DNA of 64,000 nt, taken from contig NZ_CP025408.1 in assembly GCF_002847305.1 (NCBI RefSeq), positions 3,059,001-3,123,000 of the forward strand, read 5' to 3'. This stretch comes from Paracoccus tegillarcae. GTDB taxonomy: Bacteria; Pseudomonadota; Alphaproteobacteria; Rhodobacterales; Rhodobacteraceae. Each line of letters begins with the position of its first letter. The stretch's first letter is position 1. This document shows positions 44,084-53,689 of the stretch, piece after piece. Under the pieces are notes generated by a model that had not been told where the DNA came from, searched no databases, and worked only from the letters and a program-made list of their open reading frames with translations. A program made the position numbers and the translations under genes.

Positions 44084-44523
44084 TGCGCCCGCGCTTTTGG
44101 GAATTACCGCTCAAGGAGCTGACCGGCGACGAATGGGAGGCGCTGTGCGACGGTTGCGGAAAATGCTGCCTGAACAAGCTGGAATATGAAGACACGGGCG
44201 AGGTCGTCTTTACCAGCGTCGCGTGCAAGTTGCTGGATGGCGATACATGCCGCTGCAGCTCTTACGCCGACCGGCACGACTATGTCCCCCAATGCGTCGT
44301 CCTGACGCCCGCCAAGATCAGGAAGGTCGGCTATTGGCTGCCCGCGACCTGCGCCTATCGCCTGCGCCACGAAGGCAAGCCGCTTTATGACTGGCACTAC
44401 CTGATCTCGGGCGATCGCGACTCGGTCCATCATGCCGGGGTCAGCGTGCGTGGACGGACGGTGAACGAGCTGTCGATCTCCGAGGACGATTGGGACGATT
44501 ACGTGATCGAGGATCAGTCATGA
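44083..44523 (+). CDS. YcgN/UPF0260 family cysteine cluster protein
   Basis: The 146-residue protein has the zinc- or iron-type Cys cluster CDGCGKCCLNKL (about 22-33), then CKLLDGDTCRCSSYADR, a VPQC Cys and CAYR. The family (YkgJ-related) is widespread, and its role is unknown. It overlaps ribF at its start (TGATG) and the threonine aldolase at its end (ATGA), which shows tight coupling. Confidence 0.93.
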   Translation: MRPRFWELPLKELTGDEWEALCDGCGKCCLNKLEYEDTGEVVFTSVACKLLDGDTCRCSSYADRHDYVPQCVVLTPAKIRKVGYWLPATCAYRLRHEGKPLYDWHYLISGDRDSVHHAGVSVRGRTVNELSISEDDWDDYVIEDQS

Positions 44524-45560
44524 ATTTCGCATCCGACAACGCCTGGACAGCCCATCCGGCGGTCATGGAGGCGCTGAACGACGCCAATTCCGGCGCCGTG
44601 ATGGGCTACGGCGCCGATGAGGTCACCGCGCGGGCAGAGGCTGCCTTGCGCGAGGTGCTGCAGGCACCCGACGCCGTGATCCGATTTGTGGCGACCGGAA
44701 CGGCGGCGAATGCGCTGGTCTGCGCCCAACTGTCGCCCAGCTTTGGTCGCATCTATTGCCACGCGGATGCCCATATCGAAACCAGCGAATGCAGCGCGCC
44801 AGAGTTCTTTTCCGGCGGGGCCAAGCTGGTCACATTGCAGGGCGAGGACGGCAAGATCACGCCCGACACGCTGGCCGCCGCGATCCGGCATGGTGAGGGC
44901 GGCGGTCTGAACGAAGGCCGCAACGCCATGGTCTCGATCACCAATGCCACCGAATGGGGAACGACCTATTCTGCGGCCGAGGTTGCCGCGCTGGCGGATC
45001 TGGCCCATGGCGCCGGGCTGCCTTTGCATATGGATGGCGCGCGCTTTGCCAATGCTGTGGCCGGGCAGAATTGTTCGGCGGCCGATATGACCAGGCGCGC
45101 GGGCGTCGATGCGCTGTGTTTCGGCGGCACCAAGAATGGCGCGATGGCCGCCGAAGCAGTTGTGTTCTTCGACCCGGCCCACGCCGAGGGTTTCGACTAT
45201 CGCCGCAAGCAAACGGGCCATGTCTATTCCAAGCAGCGCTTTCTGGCCGCACAGATGCTGGCGCTGGCGAGTGACGGGCTGTGGCTGGAACTGGGCCGCG
45301 CCGCCAATGCCAAGGCAGAGCGGCTGGCCGAGGGGATCGTATCGGCAGGTGGCGCGCTGCTGGCGCCCCGGCAATCCAACGCGGTCTTTGCCACGATTCC
45401 GGCCGAGGCGCATCAACGTGCCCGGGCTGCGGGCGCGATCTATCACCTCTGGCCCGATAAATCGGCAGAGGGGCTGGACCCGGTGCCCATTCGGCTGGTG
45501 ACGGCATGGGATACGCCCGACGCGGATATCGAGGCTGTCATCCGTCTGATTGCCGGCTAG
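44520..45560 (+). CDS. Low-specificity threonine aldolase-like PLP enzyme
   Basis: The 346-residue fold type I PLP enzyme of the beta-eliminating lyase family cleaves L-threonine or allo-threonine to glycine and acetaldehyde. Features are SDNAWTAHPAVMEALNDAN at the start, an aromatic-poor AHIETSECSAPEFFSGGAKLVTL substrate loop, HMDGARFANAV (Asp for the pyridine nitrogen) and the Schiff-base Lys in FGGTKNGAMAAE. The ATG overlaps the preceding stop by 4 bases. It closes the maoC-ribF-ycgN run and is convergent with cinA. Confidence 0.9.
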   Translation: MNFASDNAWTAHPAVMEALNDANSGAVMGYGADEVTARAEAALREVLQAPDAVIRFVATGTAANALVCAQLSPSFGRIYCHADAHIETSECSAPEFFSGGAKLVTLQGEDGKITPDTLAAAIRHGEGGGLNEGRNAMVSITNATEWGTTYSAAEVAALADLAHGAGLPLHMDGARFANAVAGQNCSAADMTRRAGVDALCFGGTKNGAMAAEAVVFFDPAHAEGFDYRRKQTGHVYSKQRFLAAQMLALASDGLWLELGRAANAKAERLAEGIVSAGGALLAPRQSNAVFATIPAEAHQRARAAGAIYHLWPDKSAEGLDPVPIRLVTAWDTPDADIEAVIRLIAG

Positions 45561-45569
45561 GCCGCGTCT

Positions 45570-46046
45570 TCAGGCGCGCAGGGCGGCCATCAGCATCCGC
45601 AATGCGTGCTCAACGGTTGCCATGCGGACCTGCGAGCGCCCGATTGCGCCGAATTCAACGGTCTCGATCCTCAGCCCGCGCGGTCCCGCCAGGCCAAAGC
45701 ACACAAGGCCTTCGGGTTTGTGCTCGGACCCGCCCGGCCCGGCAATACCCGTCACCGAGATGGCATATTGCGACTGCGAGTGTTGCAGGGCGCCCGTCGC
45801 CATCTCTGCTGCCACCTCTTCGCTGACAGCGCCATGGGCAGCCAGCGTCTCAGCCTCAACGCCCAGCATCTGCGTCTTGGCGGCGTTGGAATAGGTGACA
45901 AAGCCACGGTCCACGACGTCGGAGGAACCGGGCACCTCGGTCAGTGCACCAGCAATCAGCCCCCCGGTGCAGCTTTCTGCGGTGACAATCATCGCGCCCT
46001 GACTGCGTGCTGTGTCCAGAACCTGGGCCGCGACAGAACCGGTCAC
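45570..46046 (-). CDS. CinA C-terminal domain family protein (nicotinamide-nucleotide amidase)
   Basis: The 158-residue protein corresponds to the C-terminal half of CinA, without the molybdopterin-binding N-terminal domain. The signature is TAESCTGGLIAGALTEVPGSSDVVDRGFVTYSNAAK, followed by the later SVTGIAGPGG. Stand-alone versions (PncC-like) deamidate nicotinamide mononucleotide in NAD recycling. It overlaps pgpA by 4 bases and is the last gene of the purL operon. Confidence 0.92.
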   Translation of the reverse strand: MTGSVAAQVLDTARSQGAMIVTAESCTGGLIAGALTEVPGSSDVVDRGFVTYSNAAKTQMLGVEAETLAAHGAVSEEVAAEMATGALQHSQSQYAISVTGIAGPGGSEHKPEGLVCFGLAGPRGLRIETVEFGAIGRSQVRMATVEHALRMLMAALRA

Positions 46047-46537
46047 AGCATCATCGGAATATGAAAGGCGGCAGCGGCGATCATGGTGGCGATGCCCGCG
46101 AACAGGCCGGCCCAGAGATCATCGATCATCACACCCGGCGCATCGCCGCGACGATCCGCGCGCCCGACCAGCCACGGTTTCCAGATGTCGAACAGGCGGA
46201 AGAACAGGAACGCCGCGACCCAGCCCGGATAGGGGAAATTGTCAACGCCCAGCCCCATTAGCCAAAACCCCGCCGCCGGAAAGCACAGCGCCAGCCATTG
46301 GCCGGCGACCTCATCGATGACGATCTCGCTTTTGTCCGGATCCGTCATGCCTGCCGTGTATCGCCGTACCGCCCAGAACCCGATGACGGTGACGACGAGT
46401 GTCGCGACGGCCAGCAACGGAAAATGCCCGATGCGATACAGCAACAGACCAAGTGCCACGGCAACCGCCGAGCCCCAAGTCCCGGGGGCGGGTTTCAGCA
46501 GGCCCGCGCCGAACCAGATGCAAAGAAGCCGTTCCAC
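46043..46537 (-). CDS. pgpA: Phosphatidylglycerophosphatase A
   Basis: The 164-residue membrane enzyme dephosphorylates phosphatidylglycerophosphate to phosphatidylglycerol. Family motifs are APGTWGSAVAVALG near the N-terminus, IVIDEVAGQWLAL (acidic site), FLFFRLFDIWKPWLV and GVMIDDLWAGLFAG. Three to four hydrophobic segments match the PgpA topology. The start is 4 bases after the ispDF stop on the same strand. Confidence 0.94.
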   Translation of the reverse strand: MERLLCIWFGAGLLKPAPGTWGSAVAVALGLLLYRIGHFPLLAVATLVVTVIGFWAVRRYTAGMTDPDKSEIVIDEVAGQWLALCFPAAGFWLMGLGVDNFPYPGWVAAFLFFRLFDIWKPWLVGRADRRGDAPGVMIDDLWAGLFAGIATMIAAAAFHIPMML

Positions 46538-46541
46538 TGGT

Positions 46542-47702
46542 TTATCCTTTCATCAGGGCGCAGGTGGCGATGGCCGCGATGCCTTCGCCCCGGCCGGTAA
46601 AGCCAAGCCGTTCCGAGGTGGTGGCCTTGACGCTGATCCGTGCCGCCTCGACGCCCATGATCCGGGCCAGCCGGTCCTGCATCGCGCCGGCATGTGGGCC
46701 GATCTTTGGGGCTTCGCAGATCAGCGTGATATCGGCATTGGCGATCGTGAACCCCTTTTTGCGGGCGAGATCGGCTGCGTGACGCAAAAAGATGGCGCTG
46801 TCGGCGCCTTTCCATTGCGGATCCGATGGCGGGAAATGGCGACCGATATCGCCTGCCGCCAGCGCGCCATAGATGGCATCGGTCAGGGCGTGCATGCCGA
46901 CATCTGCATCCGAATGGCCGATCAATCCGTGATCATGGTCAATGCGGATCCCGCACAGTGTGACATGATCGCCGGGCCCAAGCGCGTGCACGTCATAACC
47001 ATTGCCCAGTCGGATATCGAATGCGCTGTTCATCCGCGCCCCCAGAATGCGTTCGGCCCGCGCGAAATCGGCGGGGAAGGTGATTTTCAGATTGTCTTCA
47101 TCGCCCGGCGTGATGGCGACGGGAATGCCCGATTTCCGGGCCAGTTCCACATCGTCGGCGGCGTCATGCGGGTGGTCACGGTGGGATTTGGATATTTGAG
47201 TGAAGAAGAAACCCTGCGGTGTCTGTGCGCGGTAGAGACCATCGCGCGCGGCAGTGCCGGTGACGGTGCCGTTTTCGCCACGCCACAGAGCGTCGCTGAC
47301 TGGCAATGCGGGGGCGGCGGCCTCTGCGCCCTCTTGCAGCGCGTCGAGCACGCCCTGGATCACGGCATCGCTGACCAGCGGCCTTGCGCCGTCATGGATG
47401 AGGACATGGGTGATGTCGCTGCCTTCAAGGCTGTCCAGCGCGGCACGGACGCTGGCGGCGCGGGTCTCGCCACCGGTGATGATGGTGCATTGGCCTGCGA
47501 AACTGTCGATCGCGCGGCCCATATCCGCAGGGTGGACGACCAGGATAACGCGGTCGAACCCGGCGAATGCGTCCAGCGTGTGGGCCAGCACGGGCCGGCC
47601 ACGAAGGTCTTGCCATTGCTTGGGCGCGTCGCCGCCCGCGCGCGTGCCGCGCCCGGCGGCGGTGATGATCGCCGCATGGGATTTGGGCGCGATGACGGTC
47701 AT
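46542..47702 (-). CDS. ispDF: Bifunctional IspD/IspF enzyme
   Basis: The 386-residue protein fuses 2-C-methyl-D-erythritol 4-phosphate cytidylyltransferase (1-225) and 2-C-methyl-D-erythritol 2,4-cyclodiphosphate synthase (about 228-386) of the MEP isoprenoid pathway. IspD has [25 protein letters not shown] and TPQGF. IspF has [29 protein letters not shown] and [16 protein letters not shown]. Residues 164-171 (GFFFTQIS) are encoded by a near-perfect REP-like core; relatives have F-x-F-D-A-I-type residues there. The start overlaps purL by 4 bases. Confidence 0.95.
   Translation of the reverse strand: MTVIAPKSHAAIITAAGRGTRAGGDAPKQWQDLRGRPVLAHTLDAFAGFDRVILVVHPADMGRAIDSFAGQCTIITGGETRAASVRAALDSLEGSDITHVLIHDGARPLVSDAVIQGVLDALQEGAEAAAPALPVSDALWRGENGTVTGTAARDGLYRAQTPQGFFFTQISKSHRDHPHDAADDVELARKSGIPVAITPGDEDNLKITFPADFARAERILGARMNSAFDIRLGNGYDVHALGPGDHVTLCGIRIDHDHGLIGHSDADVGMHALTDAIYGALAAGDIGRHFPPSDPQWKGADSAIFLRHAADLARKKGFTIANADITLICEAPKIGPHAGAMQDRLARIMGVEAARISVKATTSERLGFTGRGEGIAAIATCALMKG
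47190..47211 (+). repeat. REP-like core, copy D, inside the ispDF coding sequence
   Basis: These 22 bases equal the core of copy A at 21 positions (only A to G at base 11). The reading strand of ispDF is the complement, so the element is translated as part of GFFFTQIS. The flanking GC hairpins of the intergenic copies are absent. Confidence 0.75.
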
Positions 47703-49879
47703 GTGTGATCCGGCAGATCGCCCCTGATCGCGGTGGCGAAGGCGCTGCGGTAGAGTTGCGACAGTTCGGCCAGATCAGCGGCGTCCTCGCCCATCTGGAT
47801 CGCCATACCGCCAAAGCTGCCGACCTGCTGAGATGGGATACCGGCGTTCTGGGCTGCTTTCATCAGGGCCATCGCGCCCGCTGCGTCGCAGGCGACCAGA
47901 TAACGCGCCTGATCTTCGCCATAGAGTTGGCCGATATCTTCGCTGTCCAGACGCAGACCGATACCTGCTTCTTCTGCCATCTCGAATGCTGCCAGTGCGA
48001 GGCCACCATCGGAGAGATCGGTTGCCGCGCGCAAATGGCTGCGGTTCTCGCGGATGAATTCGCCATGCTTGCGTTCAAGCGCCAGATCGACGGGCGGGGC
48101 ATCCCCGGTTTCGGTGTCAAAGGCCTCGGAGGCAAGCGCGGATTGGCCAAGATGGCCCTGCGTGCTGCCGACGAGGATGGCCAGATCGCCGTCCTCGGGC
48201 AGACCCGCAATCAGGTTCGAGAGGTTATCGATCAGACCGACCCCGCCGATGGTCGGGGTAGGCAGAATGCCCTTGCCGTCTGTTTCGTTATAAAGCGACA
48301 CATTGCCTGAGACGATCGGGAAATCCAGCGCGATGCAGGCCTCGCCGATGCCTTTGATGGCGCCGACCAACTGGCCCATGATCTCGGGCTTTTCGGGATT
48401 GCCGAAATTCAGGTTGTCGGTTGTGGCCAGCGGCAGGGCGCCCACGGCGCAAAGGTTGCGATACGCCTCGGCGACGGCCTGTTTGCCGCCCTCGAACGGG
48501 TTGGCCCTGACGTAGCGCGGGGTCACGTCGCTGGTAAAGGCCAGCCCCTTGCTGGTGCCATGCACACGCACGACGCCTGCGCCCATGCCGGGACGGCGGA
48601 TCGTGTCGGCGCCGACCTGTGTGTCATATTGTTCCCAGACCCATGCCTTATGGGCATAGTTCGGGCTGCCGATCAGCGCGCGCAACGCGGCGAGGGGTTT
48701 GATCGGGGGCAGAGCGGCGGCGGGTTCAGCTGGCGGTGTTTCGACCCAGGGCCGGTCATATTCCGGTGCGCTGGACGAGAGTTTGGACAGCGGCAGATCG
48801 GCCATTACCTCGTTGCCATGCAGGATCAGAAACCGGTCCTCGGCGATGGTTTCGCCAACGATGGCGAAATCCAGATCCCATTTTTCAAAGATCGCGCGGG
48901 CTTCGGCCTCTTTTTCAGGCTTCAGCACCATCAGCATGCGTTCCTGGCTTTCCGACAGCATCATCTCATAGGCGGTCATGCCCGTTTCGCGCTGCGGCAC
49001 GTGATCCAGCGCCAGCTTGATGCCCAAGCCGCCCTTGTCGCCCATTTCAACGGCAGAGCAGGTCAGGCCGGCGGCGCCCATATCCTGAATGGAAATGACC
49101 GAGCCAGAGGCCATCAGTTCAAGGCAGGCCTCCAGCAGGCATTTTTCGGTAAAGGGCGCGCCGACCTGAACCGTGGGGCGTTTTTCCTCGATCGTGTCGT
49201 CAAACTCGGCCGATGCCATGGTCGCCCCGCCAACGCCATCGCGCCCGGTTTTCGCGCCCAGATAGACGACCGGCATGCCGACGCCGGATGCGGCGGAGTA
49301 AAAGATCTTGTCGGTATCGGCCAGGCCTGCGGCGAACGCGTTGACCAGACAATTGCCGTCATAGCTGCGGTGAAAGCGAACCTCGCCGCCGACATTGGGC
49401 ACACCGAAGCAGTTCCCGTAGGACCCGACGCCTTCGACCACACCCTTGACCAGATGCGGGGTCTTGGGGTGGTCGGGGCGGCCGAAGGACAGCGAATCCA
49501 TGGCCGCAATCGGGCGCGCGCCCATGGTGAACACGTCGCGCAGGATGCCGCCGACGCCGGTGGCCGCGCCTTGATGCGGTTCGATGTAGGAGGGATGGTT
49601 GTGGCTTTCCATCTTGAAAACCACGGCCTGACCATCGCCGATATCGACGACACCGGCGTTTTCGCCCGGACCGCAAATGACCTGAGGGCCGGTCGTGGGC
49701 AGGGTACGCAGCCATTTCTTGGAGGATTTATAGGAACAATGCTCGTTCCACATGGCCGAAAAGATGCCCAGTTCGGTGAATGTCGGCTCGCGTCCGATGA
49801 TCTCCAGAATGCGGTCGTATTCGTCGGGCTTGAGGCCGTGCGAAGCGATCAGGTCGGGGGTGATCGTCGGTTCCTGCAT
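47699..49879 (-). CDS. purL: Phosphoribosylformylglycinamidine synthase subunit PurL
   Basis: The 726-residue small-type PurL uses ATP and ammonia from PurQ to convert FGAR to FGAM in purine synthesis. Features are [67 protein letters not shown] and [15 protein letters not shown]. The length is normal. PurQ and PurS are not adjacent. It begins a minus-strand operon with ispDF, pgpA and cinA, and overlaps ispDF by 4 bases. Confidence 0.97.
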   Translation of the reverse strand: MQEPTITPDLIASHGLKPDEYDRILEIIGREPTFTELGIFSAMWNEHCSYKSSKKWLRTLPTTGPQVICGPGENAGVVDIGDGQAVVFKMESHNHPSYIEPHQGAATGVGGILRDVFTMGARPIAAMDSLSFGRPDHPKTPHLVKGVVEGVGSYGNCFGVPNVGGEVRFHRSYDGNCLVNAFAAGLADTDKIFYSAASGVGMPVVYLGAKTGRDGVGGATMASAEFDDTIEEKRPTVQVGAPFTEKCLLEACLELMASGSVISIQDMGAAGLTCSAVEMGDKGGLGIKLALDHVPQRETGMTAYEMMLSESQERMLMVLKPEKEAEARAIFEKWDLDFAIVGETIAEDRFLILHGNEVMADLPLSKLSSSAPEYDRPWVETPPAEPAAALPPIKPLAALRALIGSPNYAHKAWVWEQYDTQVGADTIRRPGMGAGVVRVHGTSKGLAFTSDVTPRYVRANPFEGGKQAVAEAYRNLCAVGALPLATTDNLNFGNPEKPEIMGQLVGAIKGIGEACIALDFPIVSGNVSLYNETDGKGILPTPTIGGVGLIDNLSNLIAGLPEDGDLAILVGSTQGHLGQSALASEAFDTETGDAPPVDLALERKHGEFIRENRSHLRAATDLSDGGLALAAFEMAEEAGIGLRLDSEDIGQLYGEDQARYLVACDAAGAMALMKAAQNAGIPSQQVGSFGGMAIQMGEDAADLAELSQLYRSAFATAIRGDLPDHT

Positions 49880-49971
49880 CTGGTGCTGCCCTTTCGCCGT
49901 CTGGGATTTGGCGCCTTTTAGGCGCTGCGCAGGCCGAGGGGAAGGGGGCGCAGAGCGGGGGTCGGGTGCTG

Positions 49972-50004
49972 GGATCGCGCGGCGGATGGTTGGCCGCGCG
50001 ATCC
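49972..50004. terminator. 12-bp perfect GC stem-loop between b561-YceI and purL genes
   Basis: GGATCGCGCGGC (49972-49983) pairs exactly with GCCGCGCGATCC (49993-50004). It lies 7 bases after the stop of the minus-strand cytochrome gene, where a terminator is expected. No T-tract follows. Confidence 0.55.
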
Positions 50005-50010
50005 GGGATG

Positions 50011-51273
50011 CTATTGCCGCGTGGCGGTCAGGTCCACATCCACTGTAACGGTGAAGCCCACGGTGCTTTCGTCGGCATACCCTGCGCCCACGTCGAAATC
50101 GCGGCGATCCAGCGCTGTCTGACCGGTCATGGTGGCGGTGTCGCTCTCGATTTGCAGATCAAAGGGCAGGGTCACAGGGGCCTCGGCGCCGGCAAGCGTC
50201 ATGGTGCCTTCGGCGATATGGCCGTCCGCCTCGGCGCGGATATCGGCCTCGAAGGTCGAGATCGGGTGATCGCCTGCCTTCATGAAGTCCGGGCCAAGCG
50301 CGGTCGAGGTGACCGAGCCCAGGCTTAGCGATTCCAGCGGAATCGACAGGCTGACCTGGCCTGTCTGCGTGTCAGGGTCATAGGTGATCTCTGCGTCCCA
50401 ATCGGCGAATTGACCGGTCACCGGGCTGTTGCCTTGAACAACGGTGATGCCCAGGTTGCCTTGTTGTACGGCCCATAAAGGTCCGGTTGCCTCTGCCACT
50501 GGCTGGGCTTCTGACGCAGGCTCCGTCGCCGCCGTTGCCTCTGCCGGGGCTGCGGACTGGGCTTGCTCGACCGGCGCGGTCGCGGGTGCGTCATCCTCAC
50601 CGCCAATGCCAAGGGCCAAAGATATGGCCACTGCCCAGATGGCCAGCGCCAACAGTGGCGCGGCAAAGGCGGGCAGGTGCGGACCTGCGGGTGGTTCGGG
50701 CAGATCCGTGCTGCGTCCACCCATGCGTGACAGCGTGGCGTCGCGGTCGATCAGCGCATGTTTCAACGCGCCGGCCACATGCAGCAGGATCAGCGCGGCA
50801 AGGACCAGCCAACTGGTCTTGTGGATGGCGGAAAAGGCGGCGCTGACAATTTCGTCCACCGGCATGCCCGGCAGGCGCTGGCCAAACGGCCAGACGATCC
50901 GCGCGAACTCGCCCGGCGCGCTGGAATGGCGCAACCAGCCCGACAGCGGCATGATGATCATCCCGCAATAGAGGGCCCAATGGACGGTCTCGCCCAGCAG
51001 CGTCTCGGCCCTGCGATTCGGATGCAGCGGCGCGGGGCGCGGCTGCGTGATCGCCCACAGGATACGCAGAACAGCCAGAACCAGAACCGCGATGCCGATG
51101 GTCTTGTGGACCGAATAAGTCGTGAAAAGCTGCGCAATATCACTGTCCGTGCTGCTTGGCAGGGTTTCGGCATAAAGCCCGATCGCCATCCCGGTCAGGA
51201 TCAGGATCGCGATCGTCCAGTGAAAGCTGCGGGTGACCCAGCCATAGTTGCGCGTCGTATTTCCGGCCTGCAT
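50011..51273 (-). CDS. Cytochrome b561-YceI fusion protein
   Basis: The 420-residue protein has an N-terminal four-helix cytochrome b561 domain (about 8-180) with heme-ligand His candidates in [26 protein letters not shown] and [13 protein letters not shown] fifth TM segment (about 205-228) and an Ala/Pro/Glu linker (230-265) lead to a periplasmic YceI lipocalin-like domain (about 270-418). YceI domains bind isoprenoid quinones or lipids. The fusion suggests electron exchange with a bound quinone. It stands alone on the minus strand, divergent from fabD. Confidence 0.9.
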   Translation of the reverse strand: MQAGNTTRNYGWVTRSFHWTIAILILTGMAIGLYAETLPSSTDSDIAQLFTTYSVHKTIGIAVLVLAVLRILWAITQPRPAPLHPNRRAETLLGETVHWALYCGMIIMPLSGWLRHSSAPGEFARIVWPFGQRLPGMPVDEIVSAAFSAIHKTSWLVLAALILLHVAGALKHALIDRDATLSRMGGRSTDLPEPPAGPHLPAFAAPLLALAIWAVAISLALGIGGEDDAPATAPVEQAQSAAPAEATAATEPASEAQPVAEATGPLWAVQQGNLGITVVQGNSPVTGQFADWDAEITYDPDTQTGQVSLSIPLESLSLGSVTSTALGPDFMKAGDHPISTFEADIRAEADGHIAEGTMTLAGAEAPVTLPFDLQIESDTATMTGQTALDRRDFDVGAGYADESTVGFTVTVDVDLTATRQ

Positions 51274-51380
51274 CCCAAGCTCCTGTTTATGTAGACCGTT
51301 CCCTTAGCGCGGCATGCGCGCGGTTGCGAGACTGTGCAGGGCGGGCTATTCGGAACTGTGAAGAGAAATGAGAGGACGCC

Positions 51381-52307
51381 ATGCGCGCATTCGTCTTTCC
51401 GGGGCAAGGTGCCCAGACCATTGGCATGGGCCAGGAACTGGCCAGGGCCTATCCGGCGGCCCGCGATGTCTTCGAAGAGGTCAACGAGGCTTTGGGCGAG
51501 GATCTGTCCGGCCTGATCTGGAACGGCGATATCGAAACGCTGACCCTGACGCAAAACGCCCAGCCCGCGCTGATGGCGACCTCGTTGGCGGCGTTTCGCG
51601 CGCTGGAGGCCGAGGGGATCAACATTCAGGACGCGAATTTCGTGGCTGGCCATTCATTGGGCGAATATTCGGCCCTCTGTGCGGCGGGTGCGTTGACGCT
51701 GGCCGATACGGCGCGGTTGTTGCGGATGCGCGGGCAGGCCATGCAAGAGGCCGTTCCGGTCGGGCAGGGCGCCATGGCCGCGATCCTTGGACTGGATCTG
51801 GAAACCGTCGAAGGCATCGCACGCGAGGCGGCCGAGGACGAAGTGTGTCAGGCCGCCAACGACAATGATCCGGCGCAGATCGTGATTTCGGGCCACAAGG
51901 CGGCGGTGGAACGTGCCGCAGCACTGGCCAAGGAACGCGGCGCCAAGCGCGCGCTGATGTTGCCCGTGTCGGCCCCGTTCCATTCGGTGCTGATGCAACC
52001 GGCGGCGGCGGTCATGGCCGATGCGCTGGCCGGCGTCGATATCCAGCCGCCCGCCGTGCCCTTGATCGCCAATGTCCGCGCCGAGGCCGTGATCGAGCCG
52101 GGCGCGATCCGGCGCTTGCTGGTCGAACAGGTGACCGGCGCGGTGCGTTGGCGCGAATCGATTGCCAATCTGGCCGAGGCCGGCGTGACCGATTTCTGGG
52201 AAATCGGCGCGGGCAAGGCGCTGTCGGGGATGATCAAGCGGATCACCAAGGATGCGACCGTGCGCAATATCGGCGCGCCGGATGACGTTCTGGCCGTCAA
52301 GACCTGA
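51381..52307 (+). CDS. fabD: ACP S-malonyltransferase
   Basis: The 308-residue enzyme moves malonyl from CoA to ACP and starts fatty acid elongation. The start reads MRAFVFPGQGAQTIGMG; the nucleophile is in AGHSLGEYSAL (Ser about 94), with the catalytic His in VSAPFHSVLM and Gln-Asn-type residues near QAANDNDP. The gene begins an apparent fab operon and is 63 bases before fabG. Confidence 0.96.
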   Translation: MRAFVFPGQGAQTIGMGQELARAYPAARDVFEEVNEALGEDLSGLIWNGDIETLTLTQNAQPALMATSLAAFRALEAEGINIQDANFVAGHSLGEYSALCAAGALTLADTARLLRMRGQAMQEAVPVGQGAMAAILGLDLETVEGIAREAAEDEVCQAANDNDPAQIVISGHKAAVERAAALAKERGAKRALMLPVSAPFHSVLMQPAAAVMADALAGVDIQPPAVPLIANVRAEAVIEPGAIRRLLVEQVTGAVRWRESIANLAEAGVTDFWEIGAGKALSGMIKRITKDATVRNIGAPDDVLAVKT

Positions 52308-52370
52308 GGTCGGCGGTCAGGGGCCGGGCACAAGCTCCGGCACAGAGAGACAAGGAAAGGCAAGGGCAGG

Positions 52371-53108
52371 ATGTTTGATTTGAGCGGAAAGAACGCGCTG
52401 GTCACGGGCGCGTCGGGCGGGATCGGTGGCGCGGTGGCCGAGGCGCTGCACCAGGCAGGCGCGACGGTGGCGCTGTCGGGAACGCGCGAAGGGCCGTTGA
52501 AGGAACTGGCCGACAAGCTGGGCGAGCGCGCTCATGTGGTACCCGCCAACCTGTCCGATCCGGCGGCCGTCGACGCGCTGCCCAAGGCGGCAGCCGAGGC
52601 GATGGGCAGCGTGGATATTCTGGTCAACAATGCCGGCATCACCCGCGACAACCTGTTCATGCGCATGTCGGATGAGGAATGGTCGCAGGTGATCGAGGTG
52701 AACCTGACCAGCTCTTTCCGCCTGTGCCGGGGTGTGTTGCGCGGCATGATGAAGGCGCGTTGGGGACGCATCGTCAATATCACCAGCGTGGTCGGCACCA
52801 CCGGCAATCCGGGCCAGGGCAACTATGCCGCCGCCAAGGCCGGTCTGGTCGGCATGTCGAAATCACTGGCCTATGAGGTCGCCAGCCGCGGCATCACCGT
52901 GAACTGCGTCGCGCCGGGCTTTATCGAGACGGCCATGACCGACAAGCTGAATGAGCAGCAAAAATCCGCAATCCTGACGCAGATCCCTGCCGGTCGCATG
53001 GGCGGGGCCGGCGATATCGGCACGGCGGTCCTGTATCTGGCCAGCCCCGAGGCAGGCTATGTCACCGGGACCACGCTGCATGTGAATGGCGGTATGGCGA
53101 TGATCTGA
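52371..53108 (+). CDS. fabG: 3-oxoacyl-[ACP] reductase
   Basis: The 245-residue SDR enzyme reduces 3-oxoacyl-ACP with NADPH. It has the Rossmann motif TGASGGIG (about 13-20), NNAGITRDNLFMRM, catalytic Ser in NITSVVGT, and Tyr/Lys in GNYAAAKAGL. The C-terminus GTTLHVNGGMAMI is typical of FabG. It follows fabD and precedes acpP by 189 bases. Confidence 0.96.
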   Translation: MFDLSGKNALVTGASGGIGGAVAEALHQAGATVALSGTREGPLKELADKLGERAHVVPANLSDPAAVDALPKAAAEAMGSVDILVNNAGITRDNLFMRMSDEEWSQVIEVNLTSSFRLCRGVLRGMMKARWGRIVNITSVVGTTGNPGQGNYAAAKAGLVGMSKSLAYEVASRGITVNCVAPGFIETAMTDKLNEQQKSAILTQIPAGRMGGAGDIGTAVLYLASPEAGYVTGTTLHVNGGMAMI

Positions 53109-53166
53109 GGGGGCGGGCCTGATACGAAACCGCTGCACTGCGGCGCAGAAAGCCATCAAAAGCGGG

Positions 53167-53194
53167 TTGCGAAAGCGGTATTCGTTGCTATATC
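53167..53194 (+). promoter_or_regulatory. Candidate acpP promoter
   Basis: TTGCGA (53167-53172) and TATATC (53189-53194), 16 bases apart, lie about 100 bases upstream of acpP. A TGC just before the -10 adds an extended feature. An own promoter would explain high ACP expression within the fab cluster. Confidence 0.45.
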
Positions 53195-53297
53195 CCGGCG
53201 CTAAGGCCGAAGGGAAACCGCCATCGGCTGTCGATACGCCCCGACAATCCGGGGGGCGGCACATTTGGGCGGATGCCCGTGAAAATGAGGAAGAGAC

Positions 53298-53531
53298 ATG
53301 AGCGATATCGCTGATCGGGTGAAGAAAATCGTTGTCGAGCATCTTGGCGTTGACGAAGACAAAGTTGTCGAGTCGGCCTCGTTCATCGACGACCTGGGCG
53401 CAGACAGCCTTGATACCGTCGAACTGGTGATGGCTTTCGAAGAAGAATTCGGGATCGAGATCCCTGATGACGCTGCCGAAACCATTCAGACCTTCGGCGA
53501 TGCGGTCAACTTCATCAAAGGCGCCGTCTGA
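53298..53531 (+). CDS. acpP: Acyl carrier protein
   Basis: The 77-residue acidic ACP carries the 4'-phosphopantetheine on Ser37 in [12 protein letters not shown]. It shuttles acyl chains during fatty acid synthesis. A GAGGAAGAG ribosome binding site precedes the ATG. The usual next gene, fabF, is absent; an RTX peptidase follows after 158 bases. Confidence 0.97.
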   Translation: MSDIADRVKKIVVEHLGVDEDKVVESASFIDDLGADSLDTVELVMAFEEEFGIEIPDDAAETIQTFGDAVNFIKGAV

Positions 53532-53572
53532 CAGAGATTTTTTCCTGTCTGATGGGTAGGTATGGCGCTTTT

Positions 53573-53596
53573 CGTTCTCGGAAGGCGCCATTCTTT
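53573..53596 (+). terminator. Probable acpP terminator
   Basis: TGGCGCTT (53573-53580) pairs with AAGGCGCCA (53582-53590), with a bulged G and the middle breathing to form a loop, followed by TTCTTT. It lies 42 bases after the acpP stop. Confidence 0.55.
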
Positions 53597-53689
53597 ATGT
53601 TAGCCGCCTCTGCACGTCTGACGCCAGATGCCGGGATTCCGCGGCTACCGTGACAGCTTACTTTTTTTTGATCAGGGACTGTTGCTGCA

